From positions 1,922,001 to 1,986,000 of the forward strand of contig CM060734.1 in the NCBI GenBank assembly GCA_030704615.1: a DNA stretch of 64,000 nt. The letters are read 5' to 3'. Below the pieces are notes generated by a model. The model saw only the letters and a list, made by a program, of their open reading frames with translations, was not told the DNA's origin and searched no databases. Numbering within the stretch: the stretch's first letter is position 1; every line of letters starts with the position of its first letter. The stretch is from Takakia lepidozioides (lineage: Eukaryota > Streptophyta > Takakiopsida > Takakiales > Takakiaceae). This document shows, one piece after another, positions 10,424 through 21,956 of the stretch. Position numbers and translations under genes: made by a program.

Positions 10424-11054
10424 CAGCTTTGGCTGCTCACCGGGACATAACGGTCCCCCTTTCTTCCCCCAACAGACCCTCCACCAATTTGGGCCTAGTG
10501 GAAATTCCCTTTGGTAAATTGCAGTCCGGAATAGCTCCCCACTCCTTGGTCGCTTTCCGGCTCGCTCGCTTACTCACTAGTTTTTTGTCACCAACGGGCT
10601 TGCACCGTTCTCGGGGTTACTACTCCCTATATATACTTCTGTGACTGTCCGCGGGGGTTCCACAAACAACACCATCATTTTATGGCAAACCACCACGAAG
10701 ACCCTCGATTCCCGGTGATGAGTCGCGGTGAGTCTCGGCCCACCCACCACGGCCCCATTGGACCGTGATGAGTCCCAAGACTCCCCACAACTCCAACCCA
10801 CAAGGTCTCCGCCCCATGGTGAGTCCTATGCCACCCCCACTAAGTCCCGCTAAGCTACCACCACCCCTCGTGGAACCACCCCCACCGCAACCCGGTGTGC
10901 GGGGGCTCCACCTAGTGAGCGCCTCCGCCTCCTTGAGTGCCTTGGGCACTCAAGGGTGCTTCAGCCCTTGCATCTATTGTTGCCACCGCCCCCACCACAA
11001 GGGCAGCCCCTCTTGTGTCCCGACCCCCTGCCCTCAAGGCAAAGGGCCGCGACA
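10424..11054 (-). mobile_element. Truncated LTR of chromovirus family A, minus strand
   Basis: Reverse complement of the family-A LTR (compare 12160-12891 and 46754-47476). It starts with TGTCGCG at 11054 and includes the U3 hairpin, the TATATATA promoter and the R region. It breaks off near 10424, so roughly the last 105 bp, including the CGCGACA end, is missing. It abuts the LINE fragment on its right. No target duplication can be recognised. Confidence 0.85.
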
Positions 11055-12159
11055 GGTATCCTAGGTTAGCGGGCAAACCAACGTAAGAGTGGTTCTAGAA
11101 AAATAATGAAGAGGTATGGCTTAGGGTATCACCCTGGTAGTGCCACATAGAATAGGGATAGGAGGGGTGGATCCGTAGTAAGAACCAGAGTATTCAGTGG
11201 TACTATCAGTATAGATATTGCTGATAAGTTGGATGGCGTCTAGAGGATAGCCGAGGTTATCGAAAGTAGTCTGGCATGGTCTAAGGAGCCGAATGCGTTC
11301 TTAAAGTCAATATACAGAAGGTAGATATCATGTTTAGTAAGTTTAGCATCCTTGAGGGCTGATAATACATACTGGATTTGTCTGGTGGTACTGCGAGTGG
11401 CACGAAATCCCTCTTGAGGGTCGCTGAGGATACGGTGCTGCTCGCCGTAACTGGATAGCATGGTAGTTAGTGTGATAGTGAAGAGTTTATAGATAGTGTT
11501 TGCGAGGGCTATAGGTTTGTAGTTGTTAAGGTCTGTAGGGTCCCCTTTTTTGAATAATAAGATGGTACGGCTATGCTTGGAATGTGGTATCCTTTGTAGT
11601 TGATAGCAGAGTTTAAAGAATTTGAAGAGGAGGAGATGAAGTCGGGGGTCAAGTGCTTGGAGGATAGCATTTGGGATTAGGTTAGGACCAGGAGCTTTAG
11701 ATTTGGATAGGGCTTTTAGGCATGAGTTATATAGGTTAATTGTAAAGAGGTCTTGGATGTGATCAGAGGGGGAGCCTCGTCGGTCTAGTGTAAATCCGTC
11801 TAGGTCATGCCATGGGTAGTGCTTGACTTTACACATGCAATTTTGGTTGCGATGGTTTGGGTGTAAGCAGTTAGTGGTAGTGGGCGTGTAGGAGGCTGAA
11901 GCTTGGATCCATATCTCATTCTTGATGTCATCAGGTTTAGTTAATAAGTGGCCAAGCCTATGTTTGAGGCAGTCAATGGGTGGGTTTAGTGCAGGATTGA
12001 AGATGGCTTTGTGGGGATGGTCATGCAGTAGCTGGTTGAAGGAGGCAACAATTTTTTTGTGATTGTCCATGGCTTTTTGTTTGGTGATCATGTAAGCTGC
12101 TTTTTTGAATTCTCTGCCCAGTTTGGATAGGGCAGCAATCCAGGAGGGAAGAGTGGCGG
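11055..12159 (-). pseudogene. LINE reverse transcriptase fragment, 3' half of a split LINE
   Basis: The minus strand encodes non-LTR reverse-transcriptase motifs in order: KSKAPGPN, LLFKKGDPTDLNNYKPIAL, EGFRATRSTTRQIQYVLS and LYIDFKNAFGSLDH. After about 11240 the frame is lost, although protein-like sequence (LGYPLDAI ... YYGSTPP) continues to about 11060. The fragment is directly continuous with the endonuclease half at 29487-31860: removing element A and one copy of its GGCGG duplication restores an uninterrupted frame (..ADPA, then TLPSWIAAL..). The 3' end of the LINE is missing, cut at 11055 where an LTR fragment begins. Confidence 0.85.
12155..12159. repeat. Target-site duplication of element A, left copy (GGCGG)
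   Basis: GGCGG immediately precedes the LTR start TGTCGCG. The same five bases follow the distal LTR end at 29482-29486. A 5-bp duplication is usual for Ty3/gypsy integration. Confidence 0.85.
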
Positions 12160-12259
12160 TGTCGCGGCCCTTTGCCTTGAGGGTAGGGGTTTGGGACGCA
12201 GGAGGCGCTGCCCCTGTGGTGGGGGCAATGGCAGCGCTAGGTACGGGGGGCTGAAGCAC

Positions 12260-12284
12260 CCTTGAGTGCCCAAGGCACTCAAGG
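12260..12284. promoter_or_regulatory. Perfect hairpin in family-A U3
   Basis: CCTTGAGTGCC, a CAA loop, then GGCACTCAAGG. The same palindrome is seen in the copies near 10930 and 17459, and with one substitution per arm in element C near 46849. Retention in several copies suggests a protein-binding or RNA-structure role (inference). Confidence 0.7.
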
Positions 12285-12583
12285 AGGCGGAGGCGGAGGT
12301 GCTCACTAGGTGGAGCCCCGCACACCGGGTTGCGGTGGGGGTGACTCCACAAGGGGTGGTGGTAGTTTAGTGGGACTTAGTGGGGGTGGCATAGGACTCA
12401 CCATGGGGCGGAGACCTTGTGGTGGGAGTTGTGGGGAGTCTTGGGACTCATCACGGTCCAATGGGGCCGTGGTGGGTGGGGCAAGACTCACCGCGATTCA
12501 TCGCCGGGAATCGAGGGTCTTCGTGGTGGTTCGCCATAAAATGGCATGGTTGTTTGTGAAACCCCCGCGGACAGTCACAAAAG

Positions 12584-12590
12584 TATATAT
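12584..12590 (+). promoter_or_regulatory. TATA box of family-A LTR
   Basis: TATATAT followed about 8 bases later by AGTAGTAACC. The block AGTATATATAGGGAGTAG is identical in the copies near 10620, 29170 and 47170, marking the RNA polymerase II promoter of this LTR. Confidence 0.75.
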
Positions 12591-12893
12591 AGGGAGTAGT
12601 AACCCCGAGAACGGTGCAAGCCCGTTGGTGACCAAAAACTAGTGAGTAAGCAAGCGAGCCGGAAAGCGACCAAGGAGTGGGGAGCTATTCCGGACTGCCA
12701 TCTACCAAAGGGAATTTCCACTAGGCCTAAATTGGTGGAGGGTCTGGTGGGAGAGTAAAGGGGGACCGTTATGTCCCGGTGAGCAGCCGAAGCTCCAAGT
12801 TGGCCCGGCGGCCAGGTTGGGAGTTAGGCGCGCGCATCAAAGCGAGTAACTATGACTTGAAGGGGAACTTACCAAAGTGAGGTGCGCGACACT

Positions 12894-12905
12894 TGGTATC
12901 AGAGC
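12894..12905 (+). other. Primer-binding site of element A
   Basis: TGGTATCAGAGC, complementary to the 3' end of plant initiator methionine tRNA, placed two bases after the 5' LTR. Gives the + orientation of element A. Confidence 0.88.
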
Positions 12906-12946
12906 TTAGAGTTCAGTACGCAATCGTCCTTGGGATCGGCCTCATC

Positions 12947-14389
12947 ATGGGGTCGGGCAAGCCAAAGCGAAAGCGGAACGGCCCGAAAGATGATGATCCT
13001 GGTGAGCCCGATGGGGGCGACGTGTCACCGAAGCGACCATTTGAGGAAGCGATGCATGCTTTTGAGAGCAAGGCCGCTCAAGAACGGGAGGAATCTGAGG
13101 AGTTGGAGCTCGAGGAATCCTTGAGAGCTCCGACAGACGTACAGATGCCTCCCATGCCAGCAGCCTTCTGGGAAGGGTTGTTGGCGCAGTTTGGCGGGAC
13201 GTTGAAAGACATTTTGAGGGCGGCTAATGCCACTTCCACTAAGGCAAAGTTTAAGGTGAAGCCTAAGGAACCCGGCACCTTTGAGGGCGTCCGAAATCGG
13301 AAAGCACTCAACACCTGGCTCTTGGAGCTAGAGCAGTACTTCCGGGCGGCCAAGTTGAGTGACGAGGATCGGGTGGAAGTGGCTCCCACCTATTTAAGGG
13401 GCTATGCTCAACAATGGTGGCAGAAACGCCTTCACGACCGAGGTCCAAACCCGGAAACCTTGAACTGGAGTGGGTTCAAGGAACTGATGAAGAGACAGTT
13501 TGTGCCCCTCAACGCGTCCTGGCTCGCCCGTGACAAGATGAGGAATCTGAAGCAAACGGATGACATTCAGGGATATATTCAGGCTTTCAATGTGCTGTTG
13601 CTCGAAGTCACGGACATGGCAGAACCATAAATGTTCTTCAACTTTGTGGCGGGACTGGCCCCATGGGCCAGACGGAAGTTGGAGGAGAAGCCACCTAAGA
13701 CTTTGAACGAGGCAATTGAGAGGACTGAATATTTCTCGGATGTCCCTAGGGGCGAAAGACAAGGCCGTACGGAGCTGAACCACAAGAAGACCCGGCGGGA
13801 GGGTGACTCCTTCCGACCGGAAAAGAAGTGGGATAGGCCACGCGGCGACAATGGCACGTGGAAATCGAAGGGAGGTCCTTCTCACGTCAAGGCGGCACCC
13901 GGTGCTCCGAAAGAATAATCAGGTGCGGTGGCTTATGGCGGACAGAATGTGACCTTCGATGGGGTGTGTTTTTATTGCGGGGAGCCCGGGCACATAGCTA
14001 AGAAATGCGCAAAACCCCGACAATTGAACATGACTCGGGCGACCACAGAGCTGTCGGAAGATTCCATCAGCCGCTTGGTGGAAGCGGTGGTCGCCAAGAC
14101 TTGCAAGGTAGGCAACTACTCTTGTGAGTTGTATCAGGAAACTGGTGCCCTGTGTAAAGGGAGTCAGTTATTTTTCGTGAGTGGGATAATTTCTGGAACT
14201 AACGTGTTGTCGTTGGTGGACACATGAGCGTCGCACTCCTTCATGACACCGGCAACGACACGGAAGCTGGGACTCCCGACAAGTGAGGTGGGGGCCTCTA
14301 TGGACGTGAAAACTTCACCATTTGCGAGATCGATGGAGTGGATCTAATTTTGGGGATGACCTTTTTGAGCAGATCCGGAGTGGTCATAG
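12947..14389 (+). pseudogene. Element A gag and protease, three in-frame stops
   Basis: Starts at the ATG at 12947. The Gag domain lies at about 13270-13660 (TWLLELEQYFRAA, QQWWQKRL, FKELMKRQFVP), followed by a CCHC zinc knuckle at 13967-14008 (CFYCGEPGHIAKKC). The frame is stopped by TAA at 13628, TAA at 13916 and TGA at 14225; the last replaces the Gly codon of the protease active-site motif (LVDT*ASHSF). Sequence after this is further degraded. In an intact chromovirus Gag forms the particle and the protease cuts the polyprotein. Confidence 0.88.
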
Positions 14390-17365
14390 ATGGCCGCAAG
14401 AGAGATGCTGCCGTGTGGGAATGGTGGTGAAGTTTTACGAGTGTCGGAAACGCCCAAACCCGTGGGAGGGCGAATAAACCTTCTGTCAACAAGGGAGTGG
14501 GCTGTGGAGGAGCCACACGAGCCCCAGTTTTTGCTTTACGTAAGACAAGTGAAAGGAGAAGGCGATGGAGAGCCGAGCCCATATTGGATCAAGGGGATCT
14601 TGGAGAAATACCAGGATGTGATGCCGGAGGATTTACCAAGCGGCTTGCCACCGCGAAGAGGACTTGACCACAAGATTGAGGTGATACCGGGATCGGAGCT
14701 GCCTGCCAAGGCGCCCTACCGGTTGAGCCACGGAGAGTTGGTTGAGCTGAAGGCTCAGCTCAAGGATCTAATGTCAAAGGGGTACATCCGGCCGAGTAAG
14801 TCACCTTACGGAGCCCCGGTGCTGTTCGCAGACAAGAAGGATGGGACGCTGCGGATGTGTGTCGATTACATGGCCCTGAATAAGGTGACTATCAAGAACC
14901 GGTACCCTTTGCCAAGGATCAACGACCTCTTCGATCGGTTGGCAGGAGCAAAGTATTTCAGCCGGATCGATTTGCGCTCCGGGTATCATCAGATCCGAGT
15001 GGCGGAAGGAGATGAGGAGAAGACCGCGTACAGGACAAGATATGGTTTGTATGAGTTCTTGGTGATGCCTTTTGGGCTCACCAACGCACCCGCGACCTTT
15101 AGCACGCTAATGAATAGCCTTTTCCAGGAGTGGTTGGATGACTTTGTGATCATATACATCGATGACATACTGGTGTACTCGAAAACAAAGGAAGAGCACC
15201 TGGAGCACCTCAAAAGGGTGTTCCAGAAATTGCGGGAAGGGAAGCTGTATGCCAAAGTTTCAAAGTGCGAATTCGGGGTCACAAAAGTGGAGTTCCTGGG
15301 GCATGTGATTACACAGGATGGGATCAAAATGGATGACAGAAAAGTGAGAGCAATCTTGGACTGGGAGCCTCTGACTTCGGTCCCGGGAGTGCGATCCTTC
15401 CTAGGACTCGCCTCCTATTACCGGAAGTATGTGAGAAATTTTGCCAAGATCACGGGGCCGCTATCAGACCTTCTGTGTAAATCCAAAGTCTCGGTATGGA
15501 ACACCTTTTGTGGCCAAGCTTTTGCCGAGTTGAAGCAGCGGATGGCAGAAGCTCCAGTCGTCAAAATCCCGGAGTTCGACCGTCCATTTGAGATTAATAC
15601 GGATGCGCCGGACTTCGTAATAGGGGGTGTACTCATGCAGGATGGACGTCCAGTGGCTTATGAAAATAAGAAACTGAATGAAGTGGAGCAACGGTGGCCT
15701 ATGCATGAGAAGGAAATGAAGGCGGTGGTGCATTGCTTTGAGCTTTGGCGCCACTATGTTGGTTCCAACCTGGTGAAGGTGTTCACGGACAATGTCACGG
15801 TGAAGTATATTGCCACGCAGCCTAAGTTGTCCCCAAAACAACTTAGGTGGCAAGATACTTTGGCGGTGTTCGACGTGGATATCCAGTACAAACCGGGACG
15901 AGACAATGTGGTGGCCGATGCTTTAAGTAGAAAGCAACAGCTCATGTTGGTGTACAGGGGCGAGACGACGCTCCCAAAGAAGATCCGGAAGGCTTACCGA
16001 AAAGATGAGATGACGAAGTCCGTGATGCGGGTTAAATCGCAGTTCTTCTTGCAAAATCGACTGCTCCGGTATAAGCAAAAGCGTCTCTACGTACCGAAGG
16101 GAGGGATCAGAGATAGTCTCTTGAAAGAATGCCATGATGGCCCGCTTGCGGGCCACGGCGGAGCCAAGCGCACCGCGGCACTCTTGAAGAAAGAGTATTT
16201 CTGGCCCAAACTGAGGGACGAGGCCGAGGAGTATGTCAAGACATGCACCACATGCCAACAAAACTGGAGCGAGTACAAAAAGCAAGCGGGGCTGTTACAA
16301 CCCTTGCCGATTCCAGAGGGGTCTTGGGAAAGTGTCTCGATGGATTTCATGATTGCTATGCCACTGTCAAAAGGATTCAATGCGATCATGGTGGTGGTGG
16401 ATAGGTTCAGTAAAATGGGCCCATCCCCACCAAGGAGACGACAACGGCGCAGGAGACGGGGCGACTTTACTTCAACTCCCGAACTGAAGAGAAACATCGA
16501 ACGCCAACCTCGTCGCCAATTGTGGTTCTCCTTTAGCAGAACGCCTCCAAGCATCATGGACTTCCGAAGGATATTGTCTCGGACCGTGATCCAAAGTTTA
16601 CGAGTAAATTTTGGAGGGCACTTTGGAAGAAGATGGGGACGAGGCTCAAGATGAGCACCACCTTCCAACCTACGACGGACGGCCAAACAGAAAGGGTGAA
16701 TTCCGTGGTGAAGCAAATCTTGCGGAATTACGTGTCGGCAGACCAATCGGACTGGGTGGAGCACTTGGATGCGGCAGAGTTCTGTTATAATAACACAAAA
16801 CACTCCGCAACGGGAGTTTCCCCTTTTGTATTGGTCTATGGAAAAGCACCTCTGGTGCCGACAAGTTGGGCCGCCCAAGACGTTGAGGAACCGGCAGCAG
16901 CAGCGGTGCTGGAAGAACGCGAGCGTTTTTTGAAGCTCGCAAAGTACAACATTGCCAAAGCTAGGAAACGGTATGAACGGCAGGCAAATCGGAAGCGGAG
17001 GGAAGTTAAGTTTGAAGCAGGCATGGAGGCCTGGTTGAACATCAAGAATTTCCGACTACCTCTGGAAGTGAGTCCGAAGTTCGTACCTCCGTATGCGGGA
17101 CCCTTGTGCATGAATGAGGATGTGTATGAATTGGAGGTGCCGGCAAACAGCAAGGTGCATCCGGTATTCCACGTCTCCTTTTTGAAGCCGTACTTCAAAA
17201 ATAAAGCACGTCCAAATCGGCATCAAGTGTTGCGTCCGCCACCTGTGCTGTTGGATCATGAAAATGAACCTGAGTACGAGGTGGAGGCAGTGCTTAAGTC
17301 GAGGAGGTTCAAGAATCGAGAAACGGAGTATCTCGTGAAATGGAAGGGCTATCATCATGTGGAGG
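14390..17365 (+). pseudogene. Element A pol: RT, RNase H, integrase, chromodomain start
   Basis: The long frame 14390-16654 encodes reverse transcriptase ([40 protein letters not shown] at 15155-15166), RNase H ([27 protein letters not shown]) and the integrase HHCC finger ([14 protein letters not shown] ... CTTCQQ). Inside the integrase core the frame is lost near 16420. Element C shows that A carries about 80 bp of foreign sequence here (about 16465-16555). The frame resumes at 16633 (FQPTTDGQTERVNSVV) through a GPY/F-like region to a chromodomain (EYEVEAVLKSRRF ... YLVKWKGY) cut at 17365 by an inversion junction. The missing chromodomain end lies inverted near 28970. No functional product is expected. 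Confidence 0.9.
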
Positions 17366-17367
17366 TC
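17366..17367. other. Left inversion breakpoint inside element A
   Basis: On the left the chromodomain sequence stops at GTGGAGG. On the right begins the reverse complement of LTR U3 (GGGACTTAGTG read on the minus strand). The partner junction is at about 28981. Both junctions contain GAGGT, and comparison with C (45780) and with the 5' LTR (12383-12391) shows small deletions of about 16 and 9 bp. Confidence 0.8.
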
Positions 17368-18369
17368 ACTAAGTCCCACTAAGCTACCACCACCCCTTGT
17401 GGAGTCACCCCCACCGCAACCCGGTGTGCGGGGCTCCACCTAGTGAGCGCCTCCGCCTCCTTGAGTGCCTTGGGCACTCAAGGGTGCTTCAGCCCCCCGT
17501 ACCTAGCGCTGCCACTGCCCCCACCACAGGGGCAGCGTCTCCTGCATCCCGACCCCCTGCCCTCAAGGCAAAGGGCCGCGACACATACCCCTACCAACAG
17601 GGAGTCGATGTCCTCATCGATTTGTCCATTTTGTAGAAGCGAACATCCAAGTTGTGGCGTCCCACATCAAGGAGTTTGTTTCCATACCATGGCGTCCCAT
17701 GGCAAAGAACCAAACCCCACACTTGACTCTACTCTCCACTAGCTAGTTCGGCCGACTTCCTCCAAGTCCCGGCCAAGGGTGGAGCCTCTCAAGCTCCTCC
17801 CAGTGCACTCTTCTTGGCCTACTCCAAGGCCAATGAATGATCCTCCACGAGGATCGAATCGCCTTACTGCAACAACATTGCTTGCGACCGCTCATGATGC
17901 CACTTTTGGCATCACCTTTTTTTTACTATGAACCAACCGTGCGCCCCAATCACTATAATTGGGTCCGCCTTGGAATGCTGGCCTGAGGTACGGGAACACG
18001 CCGAAGTTGCACTATGTCTTCGTCCCGAGGCTACACAATTATAGTACGTGAACGGAAGCACGTAGCTTCCACGTTAGCCCGCACTACAAGGCAACCCCCT
18101 CGGTAACGCAGTTATAGTACGCGCACGCGCCAGGTGCGCACTAGCACGTGAACTCCCCTAGGAAGGCGCAAGTTTCCTTGCCCCTTGGATGGGAGTCACC
18201 CGATTTCGGCACTACGCAAACACACGATTAATCCAATTTACCTCTTCCACTTTTGTAAGCTAGCATGCATTCTACACACTAGTCAACCATACCATGCATC
18301 AACATTCCAAATAAAATAGGACGCACAACATTTGGAAACCATTTCATTTATAACAAAATTTGTACAATA
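17367..18369 (-). mobile_element. Inverted 3' end of element A (LTR U3 plus 3' UTR)
   Basis: Minus-strand match to element C 45940-46970. The LTR starts TGTCGCG at 17583 and runs to 17367; the 3' untranslated region occupies 17584-18369. It is interrupted by element B after position 18369 and resumes at 28819. It contains no ORF in the chromovirus orientation. Confidence 0.85.
18366..18369. repeat. Target-site duplication of element B, left copy (AATA)
   Basis: AATA precedes the element terminus TATCGTGCGC and is repeated at 28819-28822 after the other terminus TTGACA. The pre-insertion site is recognisable in element C near 45950. Confidence 0.7.
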
Positions 18370-18805
18370 TATCGTGCGCATACATATCGCTACACAACTA
18401 CATCGCTGTCCAAAACCACACAACACATGTGCACACCACACACTAGTATACCACTAGTCCACCACTAGTCCAGCCACTAGTCCAACCACTAGGCTACAAC
18501 TAGTCAGTCACTAGCTGCCCACTATGGCAGTCACTAGTCCACACAATCGCCCCCCTAGCTGGTGCTTAGGTCCCTCTAAGTCCAGGTAGCCACAAGATGT
18601 GATAGTGACCATAGCCTCACTAAGTCCTCCACCACTATCCCTACTACACTCAAACTCGATAGATCAAGAGGCCGGGTGCAAGAGTTGCCCCATCGTTAGT
18701 CGCCGTCTTGCAACCTGTGAACTTGAGCTTGGGATCTCATGTATTGACTCCTATGAGCTTGGCCTCCCATGTCTTGTTAGCTGCCTCCAGTCATGTCCAC
18801 TGCCA
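18370..18805 (-). other. Element B 3' noncoding region
   Basis: Follows the stop of the PHD-containing ORF. Contains a purine run AGCTAGGGGGGCGAT (minus strand, around 18550) that could be the polypurine tract, also present in B' near 36970. Beyond it come many CTAGTGG/ACTAGT repeats up to the terminus. If the purine run is the polypurine tract, the terminal direct repeat would be under 200 bp and has no visible partner at the 5' end. Confidence 0.5.
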
Positions 18806-21800
18806 CTATCCCAAGCAGTGTGGACACAACCAATCTCCGTCAGGAACCTTCTCAAGAGGTGGTGTCAAGCATCCCATATGCCAACCCCTTGAGCATCGAT
18901 CACACACCAGCATGGTGGCTGCCCCTTTGGCAGACCCACAGAGCATGCACCTCAAACCTGCAGGTACCACTGCCAAGTTTGGGTCAACTCTGCCATCGAC
19001 ATTGGGAAGGTGACATGGCGCACAATTACGCACATGGTCCTTCCAAGTCATGCCATCCCGACCCTCCAAGATCAGGACCCCTGAGGGCAACACCTCTCGA
19101 ACCCTCAGAATAACACGCCCTGCAGTAACATCCAGAGTCGTAGGAGCAGTCTGCTGCAAATAAACATAGTCACCAGGGCTAAACCTCCGAACCCCAGGAC
19201 GATATCCTCCACCACGTATAGTGGCATACCTCAACGTATCACGGTGCTGTGCAATGGCAAGGTTCTCAAAAGCCATGGGCATGACTTTCTTGAACAACTC
19301 TGCACGCTGATCACATGCACGTACCCACACGTCCGGATCGTCAAGGTTAAGGACTTGAGCAGTGTCCCTACGAATGGCTGCAGGCAAATCCGGCTCTCGG
19401 CCAAAGAGAAGGAAATATGGTGAGAAGGAGGCAAGTGATGCTTGTTTGCTGAACCTGTAGCCCATGGCTAACCAAGGAACCTGAAGATCCCAATCTCCTA
19501 GGTGTCCCTTCTGCAAGCCATACTTGCGCAAACCCCTCTTCACCGTCTGAACAACTCTCTCTGCTAAGCCATCGGCCTCAGGATGATCCCGAGAAGTGGT
19601 GCGGTGGTCTATCAAGGCTTTATCACACAAAGCCTGAAACTCCCCCAAGAACTCTCTCCCTTGGTCCGTGAGTACCTCAGCTGGAGCACCAAATCGGCTA
19701 AGCACACGATCCAAGAATGCATACGCAGCCCCCTCACTAGCCTTGTCAGGCAATGGAACCAACTCAATCCACTTGGAGAAGTGCTCCACCATCACCAACA
19801 CATATCTGTGGTGGCGCATAGTCAGTGGCAACGGTCCTGCGAAGTCAAGACTCCACCTGTAGCCCAATCCCATGATTGGTAAAGGATGCAACTGTGGTGT
19901 AGGGGCGTTGAATGAAGCACGCACCCTGTCACACACCATGCACCTAGCCACGAACTGTTGCACCTCTGTATGCATACCACGCCACCAATACTGCCCCTGC
20001 AGTAAACTGTGAGTGCGTCGCACTCCAAAATGCCCCAACTCCTCATGGGCATGCCGCACTAACCGTGCACGCTGTGTGGGGTGAGGCACAATCCTCACCC
20101 GACCATCCTCCCACACTCGAAGTAGGTGTATCCCCTCCCACTTGAACCTCTTGGCTCGTTGCAGGATCCGATCCCTCTCCCTGGCAGTCACAGTGGCTGC
20201 CGTGTCTCCCGTGCGGAGGTAGTCCAACACAGCCGAATCCTCATGTATATCTCTGGCACCACCTGGCTCATCACTAGCCTCAGGGTCCTCAGACACTCCG
20301 TCTACAGTCATCCCTGTTGTAGGTCCAACCTGACCTCCCGATGCCAAGATACACAAAAATGCAGATGCGTGCCATCCCGGCACCATCTCCTCGTCCGTCT
20401 CACCATGCCACCGAGCTCCAGTGTCATCCTGCTGGCTCATGCATGGATTGCGACTCAATCCATCCGCATCCCGATTGACCAAACCCGGTCGATGCACAAC
20501 CTGAAAGTCATACTCCTGGAGTATGAGTGCCCACCGTGCAAGCTTCCCCGTAAGCTTGTCTGACTCCATCAACCACTTGAGTGGCTGGTGATCCGTGACA
20601 AGGGTGAAAAGATTGCCGTATAGATAGCACCTGAAGTGTGCCACGGCCCACACTGCAGCTAAGCACTCTCCCTCATATGAGCTGTACTTAGCCTCTGCAG
20701 CGTTGTTCGAGCGGCTAGCATAAGCCACTACGAACTCTCTTCCCTCATCATCCACCTGTGTGAGCACCGCTCCAAGCCCCAGCATGCTCCAATCCGTATG
20801 CAGCTGAAAGGGACGCCCCCTGATAGGTCGTCTCAGGATAGGCGCCGAGGTCAACCTCGCCTTGAGCTCTTGAAAAGCTCGTTCCTGCTCATCTTCCCAC
20901 TGCCACTCCTGGTCCACCTTGGTCAGCTTGGTTAGAGCCTTTGCAATGGTACTAAATCCCTTGACAAACCGTCTATAATAGTTTGCCAACCCCATGAAAG
21001 CTCGAACTCGGCTCACATCCGTGGGGCGTGGAATTTGTGCAATGGCCTCTACCTTAGTCTGCTGTACCCCCAATCCTCCAGGATATATCATGTGACCCAG
21101 ATACTCAATCTGGTTGTGGAAAAACTTGCACTTCCCCGGATGCAACTTCAATCCGTGCGCTCTCAAGCGCTCCAATACCACCTGAACGCATCCACACATG
21201 CTGAGGTGTCTCATGCTCCTCCATCGTAACACTAAAGATGATGATGTCATCTATGTAGCACCGAGCAAAGTCCACCCCTGCTAGAATCCTATCCATGACT
21301 CTCTGAAACTCTGCAGGAGCATTCTTAAGCCCAAATGGTAAGAACCGCCACTGATATAGGCAATCCTTGCCGTGCTCATTGATCCCCCAGAATGCCGTCT
21401 TCTGCTTGTCCGCCTCCTTGATTGGCAACTGGTGATATCCGGATCGTAAATCCAAAGTGCTAAAGGCCTTAGCATGCCCGATGGCATCAAAGATCTCCTC
21501 TGGTGTTGGCATGGCATACTTATCGGACTTGGTCTGACGATTTACAGGCCGGTAATCACCGCACATACGTCTCTCCGTCCAATTGCCATAGACATCCTTC
21601 TTGGCTGGCATCACTGTGGCTGAAGCATACTCTCCACCAGAGAGCTCCACCAAACCTGCCTCCCAGAGATCTTGAGTCCTCATCTGAATCAAAGACCTCT
21701 CCATGTCACTGTATCTATAGGGTCTCCGAAAGATTGGCGTGTCAGTGGCCAACTCAATACGGATCTCTTGACCCTTCAGTGCTCCCAAGTCCTTCAAACT

Positions 21801-21956
21801 GAAGGCAAAGCAATTCCTGTAAGCCCTCAGGAACCGCCGTATACGTCGTCTCTCTCCTCCGGTGACAATGGGTCCAATGTCAGGCTCCCAATTGTCCTCC
21901 GTAACTGCAACCTTAAGTCCAGTGGGCTTAGAGGTAGAGGACGCGTCCAGTGGTTG
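18806..21956 (-). pseudogene. Element B polymerase: RT, RNase H, integrase, C-terminal PHD finger
   Basis: The region continues in the frame of the methyltransferase ORF after the TAG at 21959-21957. RT motifs are [44 protein letters not shown] and YIDD at 21257-21246. One frameshift near 21190-21225 moves the reading to the long frame 21250-18806 (814 codons). That frame holds RNase H (FQLHTDWSMLGLGAVL, VTDHQPLKWL), the integrase finger (HEELGHFGVRRTHSLLQ ... CMVCDR), the integrase core (SLDFAGPLP, LTDQGREF, HPEADGLAERVV), and a C-terminal PHD finger instead of a chromodomain. Downstream of readthrough, the product would be made in smaller amounts than Gag and protease-methyltransferase. The single frameshift makes this copy probably inactive unless it is a sequencing error. 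Confidence 0.9.
18809..18949 (-). other. PHD zinc finger at the integrase C terminus
   Basis: Residues 768-814 of the integrase ORF form a full Cys4-His-Cys3 pattern: CMLC, MLVCDRC, WHMGC, then CLTPPLEKVPDGDW and CPHC. This is a textbook PHD signature, including the PPL-x-x-VP-x-G-x-W loop. In plants and animals PHD fingers bind histone H3 tails. By analogy with chromodomains of chromoviruses it could steer integration (inference). Copy B' keeps GCLTPPLEMVPDG near 37275. Confidence 0.88.

Larger units (their letters stand above)
12160..12891 (+). repeat. 5' LTR of element A (732 bp)
   Basis: Starts TGTCGCG and ends CGCGACA, a 7-bp perfect terminal inverted repeat. Contains a perfect 11-bp-stem hairpin in U3 (12260-12284), a TATA box near 12584, and is followed two bases later by the primer-binding site. 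Copies or parts occur at 10424-11054, 17367-17583, 28982-29481 and 46754-47476. Confidence 0.92.

Noticed and set aside
12893-12946. Gag start upstream of the ATG at 12947
   Set aside because: The frame is open from within the primer-binding site but has no ATG before 12947; a non-ATG start is not supported.
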